This document shows, piece after piece, positions 33,971-42,141 of a DNA stretch of 64,000 nucleotides. Position 1 is the first letter of the stretch. The number at the start of each line of letters is the position of its first letter. Source of the stretch: G11 sp947167445. Lineage in GTDB: Bacteria > Bacillota > Clostridia > Lachnospirales > Lachnospiraceae. The position numbers and the translations under genes were made by a program. Location of the stretch: assembly GCA_947167445.1 (NCBI GenBank), contig CAMVID010000005.1, forward strand, positions 62,001 to 126,000, given 5' to 3'. The notes beneath the pieces were generated by a model. The model did not search any database. It saw only the letters and a list, made by a program, of their open reading frames with translations, and was not told the DNA's origin.

Positions 33971-35428
33971 TTATCTCTCGTCAGGGCTGTAGTTAGGAGC
34001 TTCCTTTGTAATCTGAATATCATGAGGATGGCTCTCCTTTAAGGATGCAGCGGAGATCTTCACAAATCTTCCCTTCTCTTTAAGCTCTTCCACTGTTCTT
34101 GTTCCGCAGTAGCCCATTCCGGAACGAAGTCCGCCAAGAAGCTGGAATACCGTATCTTCCACAAGTCCCTTGTAGGCCACACGACCCTCGACGCCCTCGG
34201 GAACAAGCTTTTTGGCATTGGTCTGGAAATATCTGTCCTTGCTTCCGTTCTCCATGGCGGCAATGGAACCCATTCCACGATAAACCTTATATTTTCTTCC
34301 CTGATATAACTCGTAGTCTCCGGGAGATTCGTCACATCCCGCAAACATTGAACCCATCATGCAGACATTTCCGCCGGCGGCAATGGCCTTTGTAATGTCG
34401 CCCGAGTACTTGATACCACCATCGGCAATAATGGGGATTCCGTACTCTTTTGCCACGCTGTAGCAATCCATAACGGCCGTTATCTGAGGAACACCTATAC
34501 CTGCAACAACACGGGTTGTACAGATGGATCCGGGACCGATGCCGACTTTGACTGCGTCTGCACCTGCCTCAATAAGTGCCCTTGTTCCCTCTGCCGTTGC
34601 CACGTTACCTGCGATAACGGGAAGGTCGGGATATTCTTTCTTGATCATCTTCACGCAGTTAAGAACGTTCTGTGAATGTCCGTGTGCGGAATCAAGAACT
34701 ATTACGTCTACCTTTGCTGCAACAAGTGCTGCAACTCTTTCAAGGCAGTTGGCTGTGATTCCCACTGCAGCTCCGCAGAGAAGTCTTCCCTGGGAATCCT
34801 TAGCGGAAAGAGGATATTTAATGGTCTTCTCTATATCTTTGATGGTGATAAGACCCTTTAAGTTAAAATCATCATCAACAATGGGGAGCTTCTCTTTTCT
34901 TGCCTTGGCAAGGATGAGCTTTGCCTCCTCCAATGTAACTCCTTCTTTTGCCGTGATAAGCCCTTCGCTTGTCATGGACTCTTTGATTTTCTTGGAAAAA
35001 TCTGTTTCGAATTTAAGATCTCGGTTGGTGATGATACCTACCAGTTTCTTGCCTTCGGTGATGGGAACACCGGAAATTCGGAATTTACCCATTAACTCGT
35101 CGGCATCCTTCAAAGTATGCTCAGGTGAAAGCGAGAAGGGATCTGTAATTACTCCGTTTTCGGAACGTTTAACCTTGTCAACCTCCTCTGCCTGTGCTTC
35201 GATTGACATATTCTTGTGGATAATACCGATTCCACCCTGTCTTGCCATGGCAATTGCCATGCGGTGCTCTGTAACGGTATCCATGCCTGCACTCATAAGT
35301 GGAATGTTCAATACGATTGACTTGGTAAGATGTGTATGCAAGTCAACTTCATTGGGAACAACCTGTGAGTAGCCCGGAACCAGAAGCACGTCATCGAATG
35401 TGATGCCTTCGCCGATAATCTGACCCAT
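33971..35428 (-). CDS. guaB: IMP dehydrogenase
   Basis: Oxidises IMP to XMP, the committing step to GMP. 485 residues from ATG 35428, which has AGGAGG upstream (the 13 codons further upstream are not supported). The catalytic loop is GPGSICTTR with the active-site Cys. A pair of CBS domains is inserted at about residues 95-210, and the start is ITFDDVLLVPGYSQV. The C-terminal flap contains MGYCGTRTVEEL. Encoded upstream of the c-di-GMP enzyme and IMP-forming genes. Confidence 0.97.
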   Translation of the reverse strand: MGQIIGEGITFDDVLLVPGYSQVVPNEVDLHTHLTKSIVLNIPLMSAGMDTVTEHRMAIAMARQGGIGIIHKNMSIEAQAEEVDKVKRSENGVITDPFSLSPEHTLKDADELMGKFRISGVPITEGKKLVGIITNRDLKFETDFSKKIKESMTSEGLITAKEGVTLEEAKLILAKARKEKLPIVDDDFNLKGLITIKDIEKTIKYPLSAKDSQGRLLCGAAVGITANCLERVAALVAAKVDVIVLDSAHGHSQNVLNCVKMIKKEYPDLPVIAGNVATAEGTRALIEAGADAVKVGIGPGSICTTRVVAGIGVPQITAVMDCYSVAKEYGIPIIADGGIKYSGDITKAIAAGGNVCMMGSMFAGCDESPGDYELYQGRKYKVYRGMGSIAAMENGSKDRYFQTNAKKLVPEGVEGRVAYKGLVEDTVFQLLGGLRSGMGYCGTRTVEELKEKGRFVKISAASLKESHPHDIQITKEAPNYSPDER

Positions 35429-35460
35429 TTTTCTCCTCCTGTATATTTTTTCGAATTGTA

Positions 35461-35478
35461 GAAGCAAGTGATTGCTTC
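35461..35478 (-). repeat. Hairpin in guaB leader
   Basis: Arms GAAGCAA/TTGCTTC with a 4-nt loop, 33 nt upstream of the guaB start codon; no T-tail, so possibly a 5' stabiliser. Confidence 0.4.
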
Positions 35479-35495
35479 CAATATAGGTATAAATA

Positions 35496-35525
35496 AAACT
35501 TCCTGGCCATCAGGTCGGGAAGTTT
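35496..35525 (-). terminator. Terminator of the DUF6106 gene
   Basis: Arms AAACTTCC/GGAAGTTT enclosing a second short stem; followed by TTTTATTTAT on the minus strand. Confidence 0.75.
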
Positions 35526-35536
35526 ATGCACAATAG

Positions 35537-36034
35537 TTAATATAAAAAGACTTTTCTGGGCGCAACTGTCTTAATTGCATTGAGAAGCTCGCCGGAAGGA
35601 TTAAAGATAACCTTCTCTTCGCCCTTGTAAAACATTGCATAGCGGGTGTCAGGTACGTCAACAATACCTGTGCTGTAATCTTTAACCTTTACCTGTCTGT
35701 TGTTGTAGCTGTCAAGCTCGTGGGAGTTAACGGGCGCAATGATTTCGATTCCTTCAACATCGTACTTCGCAACTCTTTTACGCTTGCTCTTGTCCATTAT
35801 CTTGTCAACGGTGATTTCCTTGTCGAGGTATAGATACTCGAACTCAAGGTTTGCATTTCTCTTAACGAAAAATGCGCCCACGCCGAAAACAACACCGACA
35901 ATGAAGATTATCGGGGATGCCACCAGTCCATATAAAATTCCGAGTCCTGCGACGATTGTGAGAATCCACTGACAAATTGTTAAGATAATGGATGGTTTAC
36001 GACCAACCAGGCATTCTACATAGGTTTCGCTCAT
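35537..36034 (-). CDS. DUF6106-like membrane protein
   Basis: 165 residues. Two adjacent hydrophobic helices (about residues 15-57), then a ~105-residue cytoplasmic beta-rich domain (LEFEYLYLDKEITVDKIM...). It resembles PH-like proteins annotated as DUF6106 in Lachnospiraceae. No catalytic motif. AGGAG precedes the ATG. Monocistronic with its own terminator. Function unknown. Confidence 0.72.
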   Translation of the reverse strand: MSETYVECLVGRKPSIILTICQWILTIVAGLGILYGLVASPIIFIVGVVFGVGAFFVKRNANLEFEYLYLDKEITVDKIMDKSKRKRVAKYDVEGIEIIAPVNSHELDSYNNRQVKVKDYSTGIVDVPDTRYAMFYKGEEKVIFNPSGELLNAIKTVAPRKVFLY

Positions 36035-36141
36035 TGATGTTCTCCTAAATGTTACTTTATATTAAATCACAATTAATTGGCTTCGTAAAGGTGTAAATAT
36101 GCTCAACCTTTATGGAAAAAACGTAAATTTCTCCGTTAAAA

Positions 36142-37071
36142 TCACTCATCAAACAAAGGAGTGGAAAAATATCTTTCCGCAGTGTCGGGAAGAACGGTGA
36201 CAACAGTTTTGCCTTTTCCAAGTTTCTTTGCAAGCTTTAAGGCAGCCGCAACATTGGTTCCGCTGGAAATGCCGCACATGATGCCTTCCTTTGAGGCCAG
36301 ATCCTTTGCGGTCTGCAAGGCTTCATCGTCCGATACGATATAAATGTCTTCATATATGGAAGTGTTTAAGTTTCCGGGAATAAGTCCGTCACCGATTCCC
36401 ATCTGAAGGTGGGTTCCGATGCTTCCGCCTGAAAGAATTGCCGCATTCTCAGGCTCTACTGCCCAGATTGTAATATCAGGATTCTTCTCCTTTAACACTT
36501 CGCCGATGCCGCTTAAGGTTCCGCCGGTACCAAAACCTGAGCAGAATCCATGTATGGGTCCGTTAACGTCCTCTAAGATTTCAAGGGCTGTGGAAATCTT
36601 ATGAACCTGAGGGTTTGCAGGATTTTCAAACTGCTGCGGGATGAAGACATTGGGGTCCTCCTTGGCCATCCTCTCGGCAGTTTTTACACATTCATCAATG
36701 CAGTCTCCGATGTTTCCCGCATCGTGAATGAGAATCACCTCTGCCCCGTAGTGTCTTACAAGCTTATGACGCTCCTCAGATACGGAATCAGGCATGATAA
36801 TCACTGTTTTGTAGCCTCTCACCGCACCGATAAGGGCAAGTCCGATGCCCTGATTTCCACTGGTGGGTTCAACAATGACGGTGTCCTTGTTTATAAGGCC
36901 TTTCTTCTCTGCGTCCAGAATCATGTTGTAGGCCGTTCTGGTTTTGATAGAACCACCTACATTAAGGCCTTCAAACTTCACAAGGACCTCTGCGCTGTCA
37001 GCCTCCGTCATATGATTCAGGCGAATCAGGGGTGTGTGTCCCATAGCCGCCAGGATGTTTTCGTATACCAT
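36142..37071 (-). CDS. cysK: Cysteine synthase-family PLP enzyme (variant)
   Basis: 309-residue beta-family PLP enzyme. Lys-43 in NVGGSIKTR binds PLP, TSGNQG forms the substrate loop and GFGTGGTLSG the phosphate-binding loop. Family consensus is GSVKDR and TSGNTG, so Asp after the Lys is Thr and Thr after the Asn is Gln. O-acetylserine sulfhydrylase activity is the default call; altered substrate preference (for example homocysteine or another nucleophile) is possible. GAGAGG precedes the ATG. Follows an anchored protein gene by 12 nt and probably belongs to the galK operon. Confidence 0.85.
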   Translation of the reverse strand: MVYENILAAMGHTPLIRLNHMTEADSAEVLVKFEGLNVGGSIKTRTAYNMILDAEKKGLINKDTVIVEPTSGNQGIGLALIGAVRGYKTVIIMPDSVSEERHKLVRHYGAEVILIHDAGNIGDCIDECVKTAERMAKEDPNVFIPQQFENPANPQVHKISTALEILEDVNGPIHGFCSGFGTGGTLSGIGEVLKEKNPDITIWAVEPENAAILSGGSIGTHLQMGIGDGLIPGNLNTSIYEDIYIVSDDEALQTAKDLASKEGIMCGISSGTNVAAALKLAKKLGKGKTVVTVLPDTAERYFSTPLFDE

Positions 37072-37083
37072 CTATAAAACCTC

Positions 37084-37851
37084 TCAATCTGTAAGCCAGT
37101 CCAAAAACTGACGTCCTAAATCTGCATGTGTTTCTGTAAGAAATCCGAATACTATAACTTCATCCTCAGGGTAGAAACCGTATTCAGTGATTTTACCACG
37201 TAAATCATCTTCTATAAAAATGCCCACGGGAATGGGGTCTTTCATGGCTTCGGGATTCTTTCTGTCCACCGTATCCTCTTTAAGAACCGGTGCATTGGAC
37301 TCGGCTATTTCGCCGAAATCCGCCTCTTCTGCGGCGTCAAACTCAGCCCTGTCAATGTAATAGAAGTGATCCTTATACTTCTCAATCTGCTCAGGAGTCA
37401 GAACCTGGCGAAGATCCATGAATGTTTCATTCTTGGCATAATTGGTGAATAAGCTCTTCTCCATCACCGCATTGTCAATGTCCCCTGCATAAATCATGGC
37501 AACAAATCTTTGAACCATTGCCATGGAAGTCTGGTCATAGCCATCCAGCGAAAACCTTGTGGTATCGTCGAGGCGCACTTCGAACTTATCAAGGTCCACG
37601 TCTGTGGTCTTCGCAAACTCATCCATAAACCCGGTTTCCGCATCCATGGAAAAGCTGTTTAAGAACACGCAGTAATATGCGTAATCCTTCTTGTTTACCG
37701 CATCCCTTATAAACACGATAGCAAGAATCAAAACAAAGATGCCCACGATTGTGTGCACCTTGTAATAGTACCAGAAATAGTCAAGCTTCTCCCTGAAGCT
37801 CTTATTCTTTATGGATTCTCTTTCTTCCTTAAATTCATCCATTACGGGCAT
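37084..37851 (-). CDS. Single-pass membrane protein of unknown function
   Basis: 255 residues. The cytoplasmic N-terminus (~30, charged) is followed by one membrane helix near 35-50 (HTIVGIFVLILAIVFI) and a ~200-residue external domain. That domain has features reminiscent of degenerate solute-binding proteins (conserved spacing DLRQVLTPEQIEKY..., FYYIDRAEFD). No motif identifies a function. AAGGTAG precedes the ATG. Lies between galK and cysK. Confidence 0.7.
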   Translation of the reverse strand: MPVMDEFKEERESIKNKSFREKLDYFWYYYKVHTIVGIFVLILAIVFIRDAVNKKDYAYYCVFLNSFSMDAETGFMDEFAKTTDVDLDKFEVRLDDTTRFSLDGYDQTSMAMVQRFVAMIYAGDIDNAVMEKSLFTNYAKNETFMDLRQVLTPEQIEKYKDHFYYIDRAEFDAAEEADFGEIAESNAPVLKEDTVDRKNPEAMKDPIPVGIFIEDDLRGKITEYGFYPEDEVIVFGFLTETHADLGRQFLDWLTD

Positions 37852-37880
37852 GATACAACTACCTTCGTTTCTATAAAAAT

Positions 37881-39062
37881 TTAAATGCGGGATGCTCCGT
37901 CACCGATGTCCACAATGTAGAACTCAGCCTTATAGCCTGTTTCCTTCTCATAGGGTTCATCGATAGCCTTGATAAAAGCTTCAACCGCTTCATTCTTCAC
38001 AATACTTACCGTACAGCCTCCGAAGCCGCCGCCTGTGATTCTTGAGCCGATAACCCCGGGCTGCTTCCAGGCAAGTTCCGTCAAAAGGTCGCACTCTTTA
38101 CAGGAAACCTCATAGTCGTCCCTTAATGATACATGGGAGGCGTTCATAAGCTTTCCGAATGTTTCTATGTCATTGGCCTTCAAAGCCTCCACAGCCTTGA
38201 TGGTTCTTCTGTTCTCGTAAACTGCGTGTTTTGCACGCTTCTTATTTATCTCATCCCGGATTGCGTCCTTGTGGGCCTCGAACTCTTCCTCTGTCAAATC
38301 TCCGAGAGTCTTAATATCAACCACTTTCTGAAGGTCCTTTAAGGCCTCCTCGCACTCTCTTCTTCTGTCGTTATAGGCGCTGGTTACAAGGCTGTGCTTA
38401 ACCTTTGAGTTGGTGATGACAATCTTGGCATCAGAAAGCTTAACCGGCGCATGCTCATACTCCAAAGTATTTGTATCAAGGAAAATCGCGCAGTCCTTCT
38501 TGCCCATGGCAGATGCAAACTGGTCCATGATGCCGCAGCTAAGGCCGTTATAGTTATTCTCCGAATACTGACCGAATTTTGCAAGGTCCACTCCGGTTAC
38601 ATTGGTAAAACCGTAGGTATCTCTAATCATGGTTCCGGTGAGAACCTCAACGGATGCAGATGATGAAAGGCCGCTTCCTGCAGGAATATCTCCCCAGATT
38701 AAAATGTCGGCTCCCTGATTTATCTCATATTTATTTAAAATGAATGTCCAGAACACTCCCTTGGGATATGCAGTCCAGCCCTCTTCGGACTTAGGATTAA
38801 GTTCATCCAAAGATGTTACAACCACACCCTTGTCAGGGAAGTTAACGGAGAAGAATCTTAAGGTTCTGTCCGCTCTTTTCTTAATCATTCCGTAGGTTCC
38901 GATGGTTAATGCACAGGGGAAAACATGTCCGCCGTTGTAGTCGGTGTGCTCACCGATAAGGTTAACTCTGCCCGGAGCGAAATACCACTCCTTGGGAGCT
39001 TCCTCACCGAAGTTATCCCTGTAAGCCTTCTCCATCATTGCTCTGATTTCATTTCTTTCCAT
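37881..39062 (-). CDS. galK: Galactokinase
   Basis: Phosphorylates alpha-D-galactose to galactose-1-phosphate (Leloir pathway). GHMP kinase of 393 residues with the galactokinase signature GRVNLIGEHTDYNGG, the ATP loop GSGLSSSAS and the C-terminal GGGFGGC. Catalytic Asp lies in CGIMDQFAS. I prefer ATG 39062 over the in-frame ATG at 39068 because GGAGAGG is 8 nt upstream of the former and only 2 nt from the latter. No galT or galE is nearby. Confidence 0.95.
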   Translation of the reverse strand: MERNEIRAMMEKAYRDNFGEEAPKEWYFAPGRVNLIGEHTDYNGGHVFPCALTIGTYGMIKKRADRTLRFFSVNFPDKGVVVTSLDELNPKSEEGWTAYPKGVFWTFILNKYEINQGADILIWGDIPAGSGLSSSASVEVLTGTMIRDTYGFTNVTGVDLAKFGQYSENNYNGLSCGIMDQFASAMGKKDCAIFLDTNTLEYEHAPVKLSDAKIVITNSKVKHSLVTSAYNDRRRECEEALKDLQKVVDIKTLGDLTEEEFEAHKDAIRDEINKKRAKHAVYENRRTIKAVEALKANDIETFGKLMNASHVSLRDDYEVSCKECDLLTELAWKQPGVIGSRITGGGFGGCTVSIVKNEAVEAFIKAIDEPYEKETGYKAEFYIVDIGDGASRI

Positions 39063-39107
39063 ATACATAACCTCTCCAAATTGGTTTCCCTAAATGCATG
39101 CTTTGAT

Positions 39108-39116
39108 ATTATAGCA
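39108..39116 (-). promoter_or_regulatory. Extended -10 promoter of galK
   Basis: Minus-strand TGCTATAAT, a perfect extended -10; the -35 is poor. About 45 nt before galK. Confidence 0.65.
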
Positions 39117-39155
39117 TATTTTTTTCTATCAAGGTCCAGTTTATAAACTTTTAAT

Positions 39156-39183
39156 AAAAGCGCATGAGATACATGCGCTTTTT
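39156..39183. terminator. Terminator of surE
   Basis: Arms AAAAGCGCATG/CATGCGCTTTT, 5-nt loop, immediately after the surE stop; T-rich on both strands. Confidence 0.85.
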
Positions 39184-39184
39184 C

Positions 39185-39904
39185 CTAGTATCCAATATTA
39201 TTGACAACGCCGACGGAAACGTAGTTGTCGAGAATTGCTCTGAAGTCGCTGCCCTCCTCGGCGATAAGTCTGGGAACCCCCTCAATCATGTAGCGGATGC
39301 CGCCGTTTGGAAGTTCCTCGATAACGTTGTAGTGATCCTTGTAGTACATATTGGGTGATACGGTTCGGTCCCACAGAATTCCCTTGCACTCGGAAAGCTT
39401 GCACTGAGGGAAGTTGACGTTATGGATGTGGCCTGCGGGAAGGGGTGTGTGGATGAGCTTCTCAAGGATTTCCTCCAGATAGTGGTCCGTCACCTCGTGG
39501 GGCTCGTCGAAGCCCTCAGAAACCGCAATGGCGTGATAGCCCTGAAAAGCCGCCTCAAAAGCCGCTCCCGCTGTGGCGGAATACTGAATGTCCGCAGCAA
39601 GGTTAAAGCCCAGATTGATTCCGGATAACACCACGTCAGGCAGCGCCGGCATAACGTTAAGGCTTCCCACTCTCACGCAGTCCGTAGGCATCCCCGAGCA
39701 TGAAAAAGCCCTGACTCCCTCCACAGGAAAGTCAGGTACAGGATATACGTCAAGTGGCTCTCTCAGCGTAACCGAGTGGCTTGCAGCGCTTCTTTGATGG
39801 GCAGGTGCCACCACCCACACCTCTCCGAATTTCTTGGCCGCCTCCGCTAACCTCGCAATTCCGTGAGCCATTATTCCATCATCATTTGTTATTAAAAATC
39901 TCAT
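39185..39904 (-). CDS. surE: SurE 5'/3'-nucleotidase
   Basis: Metal-dependent nucleoside-monophosphate phosphatase, 239 residues. The N-terminal LITNDDG carries the metal-binding Asp pair, the second motif is APAHQRSAAS, and LSGINLGFN supplies the conserved Asn. All active-site landmarks of SurE are present. It may also hydrolyse exopolyphosphate in other species. AAAGGA precedes the ATG. Own promoter (39965-39973), with a REP-like hairpin in the leader. Confidence 0.93.
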   Translation of the reverse strand: MRFLITNDDGIMAHGIARLAEAAKKFGEVWVVAPAHQRSAASHSVTLREPLDVYPVPDFPVEGVRAFSCSGMPTDCVRVGSLNVMPALPDVVLSGINLGFNLAADIQYSATAGAAFEAAFQGYHAIAVSEGFDEPHEVTDHYLEEILEKLIHTPLPAGHIHNVNFPQCKLSECKGILWDRTVSPNMYYKDHYNVIEELPNGGIRYMIEGVPRLIAEEGSDFRAILDNYVSVGVVNNIGY

Positions 39905-39926
39905 TCAAAATATCCTTTACATAAAG

Positions 39927-39963
39927 AATGTGACAGTTGGGGACAGGCCCCAATTGTCACATT
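39927..39963. repeat. REP-like hairpin (copy 2)
   Basis: Perfect 16-bp arms with one wobble around loop ACAGG; left arm AATGTGACAGTTGGGG. The core GTTGGGGACAGGCCC is shared with 1308-1337 on the opposite strand. Confidence 0.7.
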
Positions 39964-39964
39964 G

Positions 39965-39973
39965 ATTATATCA
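39965..39973 (-). promoter_or_regulatory. Extended -10 promoter of surE
   Basis: Minus-strand TGATATAAT between the natB stop and the REP-like hairpin, so surE mRNA would begin with that hairpin. Confidence 0.5.
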
Positions 39974-39982
39974 TATTATGTT

Positions 39983-41212
39983 CTAGGCGTTGAACATAAG
40001 TTTCTCGTTGTTGAAAGCCTTGGTAACAAGGGCTGTGATAATGCCTGCGAATGCTGTGGTGCCCACAAAGCTTACAAGGAAGTTTACAAGAGTAAGCTCA
40101 CCGGAGCAAACATCTCCCACTGCAAGAGCATTGCCGTATACAGGAACAGCGTAAAGATATGTAGGTGTGTCGGTTCCTGTTCTGAACATGGTTACCATGC
40201 CAAGAGCAATAATCACCAGATAAATAGGTGATATAGCTGAGCTTGCTGTCTTGGTATTTCCTGAATATACGGCCACAAGAGCCACAAGGCTTACATAGAA
40301 AAGCACAAGGGCAAGCATAATGAGAAGAAGCTCCACAATCTGAAGTGCACTGAAGGAAACTCCTCCGAATCCGATGCCCGAAAGGGTGGAATCGCTTCCC
40401 ATGAAGGCAAAAGCCAAAACCATGGATGCGGTAGTAACTACGGCAGAAATAGATGATAAGATTGCCATACCAATAAGCTTGCCTGCTGCAATCTCGCTTC
40501 TTTTAACGGGGGAAATAAGCATGCTTGCCAAAGTTCCACGCTCTTTCTCACCTGCAATTGCGTCTACTCCGACGCTCATTACTCCGGCAAAGAGAAGCAT
40601 GATTACCATATAAGGAAGCATCATTCTGATGAACTGGGTATTGGCCATGGATTCCTTGCAGATGTTCTCCGTATTGATATTGAAAACGCTGAGATAATCC
40701 ACATCACCGTAACGCTCGGTCAAAAGGCTGTTCTTATAGGTTTCAAGCACAGTATTGTTGAATACGGAATATGCTTTGCTTGAGTAGTTATTGGTATCGT
40801 TATAGTAAATATCCATACCGGGCATTACGCTTCCGCCGGCTGCATATTCATCGGCAATTTCCGCAAAATCAGCAGACAGACAAACCACCAGGTCCATGTC
40901 GGAATTCTTGACTTCCTCGTCAAGGGATGCCTTCTTATCGGCGTAGGTTGCATCATCGATATAGTTAATCTGTGCATTCTGGGAAAAACCGCTGTTCTCA
41001 ACAGCGTCTTTAAAGTCATCTGTTGCGTTGGCTATGGTAACAAGGCTTGTGTGTTCTTCAATATCCTGTGTCATAACACTTGTCATTTTACCAATCAGGA
41101 CATAAATTGCTACGGTAACAATTACAGGAATTACATAAAGACCCATAATCATCTTCTTGTCACCAAAAACTCTGTATAATTCTTTTCTTACAATTAAAGC
41201 TATTTTATTCAT
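39983..41212 (-). CDS. ABC-2 type permease (NatB-like)
   Basis: 409 residues. One N-terminal helix (~25-45), a ~150-residue extracytoplasmic loop, then five membrane helices from ~205. The motif GEKERGTLASMLISPVKRSEI is characteristic of NatB/ABC-2 permeases. ATG 41212 has GGGGGA upstream and overlaps the ATPase gene by 8 nt; the longer frame to 41320 is not used. With the ATPase it probably exports a small molecule, ion or peptide; in Bacillus NatAB is linked to Na+ extrusion. Confidence 0.88.
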   Translation of the reverse strand: MNKIALIVRKELYRVFGDKKMIMGLYVIPVIVTVAIYVLIGKMTSVMTQDIEEHTSLVTIANATDDFKDAVENSGFSQNAQINYIDDATYADKKASLDEEVKNSDMDLVVCLSADFAEIADEYAAGGSVMPGMDIYYNDTNNYSSKAYSVFNNTVLETYKNSLLTERYGDVDYLSVFNINTENICKESMANTQFIRMMLPYMVIMLLFAGVMSVGVDAIAGEKERGTLASMLISPVKRSEIAAGKLIGMAILSSISAVVTTASMVLAFAFMGSDSTLSGIGFGGVSFSALQIVELLLIMLALVLFYVSLVALVAVYSGNTKTASSAISPIYLVIIALGMVTMFRTGTDTPTYLYAVPVYGNALAVGDVCSGELTLVNFLVSFVGTTAFAGIITALVTKAFNNEKLMFNA

Positions 41213-41996
41213 CTTTATCCCCCTTCTCGGAGCAGTTGTTCTCCATATAAAGCTTAAAGAATGCATCCTCAAGGTCAGCAGTCTGGGTCTTAGCAAGGAT
41301 TTCTGGAATGGTTCCCTCAATAACCTTGCGGCCTCCGATAATCATTGCCACCTTGTCAGCCAGCTTCTCAGCTTCACTCATGATGTGAGTGGAGACAATG
41401 ACGGTTTTGCCCTCATTTCTAAGCTTCTTAAGGTAGTCAAGCACGCTTCTGGCGGTTACGATATCAAGGCCGGATGTGGGCTCATCGAAGATTACCACCT
41501 CGGGATCGTTAACAAGGTTAACTACGATGGAAGCCTTCTGCTTCATACCTGTTGAAAGCTCCTCGATTCTCTTGTCCTTGAAATCGCTCATATCGAAGGT
41601 TTCGAATAGTTCCTTCTTACGCTTCTCGATGGTGGCGTCGTCAAGATTCTTGATCCTTCCGAAAAATGTAAAAAGATAATCTACGGTAAAGTGCTCGTCA
41701 AGCTTTATCTCATTGGTCAAGAAACAGATGGAATCTCTTACCTTCTGAGCTTCCTTCACTGTGTCGTGACCGTTTACCTTAATGTATCCCTTGGTGGGGG
41801 TAAGCAAGGTAGATACATTACGAAGTGTTGTGGTCTTGCCTGCACCGTTGGGTCCCAGGAGAACAGTTATCTGTCCGTCCTCAGCCACAAGAGATAAATC
41901 GTTGACAGCAATCTTGACATTCTTGTTGGTCTTTAACTCTTTCTTCTTCTTGGCACTAAGCTTGTATATCTTAGTAAGTCCATTGATCTCTATCAT
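41205..41996 (-). CDS. ABC transporter ATPase (NatA-like)
   Basis: 263-residue ATP-binding subunit. Walker A is GPNGAGKTT, the Q-loop is not strictly canonical (FLTNEIKLDEH), the signature is ELSTGMKQK, Walker B VVIFDEPTSGLD and the switch His is VSTHIMSEAE. An LSTGM-type signature with EPTSGLD is usual in the drug/Na+ export subfamily. GAGGAG precedes the ATG. First gene of natAB; its promoter sits inside a long perfect palindrome. Confidence 0.92.
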   Translation of the reverse strand: MIEINGLTKIYKLSAKKKKELKTNKNVKIAVNDLSLVAEDGQITVLLGPNGAGKTTTLRNVSTLLTPTKGYIKVNGHDTVKEAQKVRDSICFLTNEIKLDEHFTVDYLFTFFGRIKNLDDATIEKRKKELFETFDMSDFKDKRIEELSTGMKQKASIVVNLVNDPEVVIFDEPTSGLDIVTARSVLDYLKKLRNEGKTVIVSTHIMSEAEKLADKVAMIIGGRKVIEGTIPEILAKTQTADLEDAFFKLYMENNCSEKGDKDE

Positions 41997-42045
41997 GTTC
42001 TCTCCTCTTTTCGGAATTAATTATGTGTTTTATACATCCCCGTCT

Positions 42046-42055
42046 GTAAGCTTAC
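42046..42055. promoter_or_regulatory. Palindrome at the natAB transcription start
   Basis: Perfect 10-bp palindrome GTAAGCTTAC, located at the expected +1 of the promoter at 42062-42090. Confidence 0.4.
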
Positions 42056-42061
42056 GATGAT

Positions 42062-42090
42062 ACAATACAACGTGCCCGACATTTTGTCAA
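42062..42090 (-). promoter_or_regulatory. natAB promoter embedded in palindrome
   Basis: Minus-strand TTGACA (42085-42090), 17-nt spacer, TATTGT (42062-42067). The spacer is the left arm of the palindrome at 42063-42124. Confidence 0.7.
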
Positions 42091-42124
42091 GTATATTTTA
42101 CAAAATGTCGGGCACGTTGTATTG
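42063..42124. repeat. Perfect 25-bp inverted repeat
   Basis: Arms 42063-42087 and 42100-42124 are exact reverse complements; 12-nt A/T-rich loop. GC-rich centre of each arm is CGTGCCCGAC. Lies 18 nt past copA and overlaps the natAB promoter. Confidence 0.95.
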
Positions 42125-42141
42125 GTCGGGCCGATGTGCAA

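Noticed and set aside
34524..35372. 282-codon plus-strand frame
   Set aside because: Antisense shadow of guaB with Ser/Thr-rich artefact translation.
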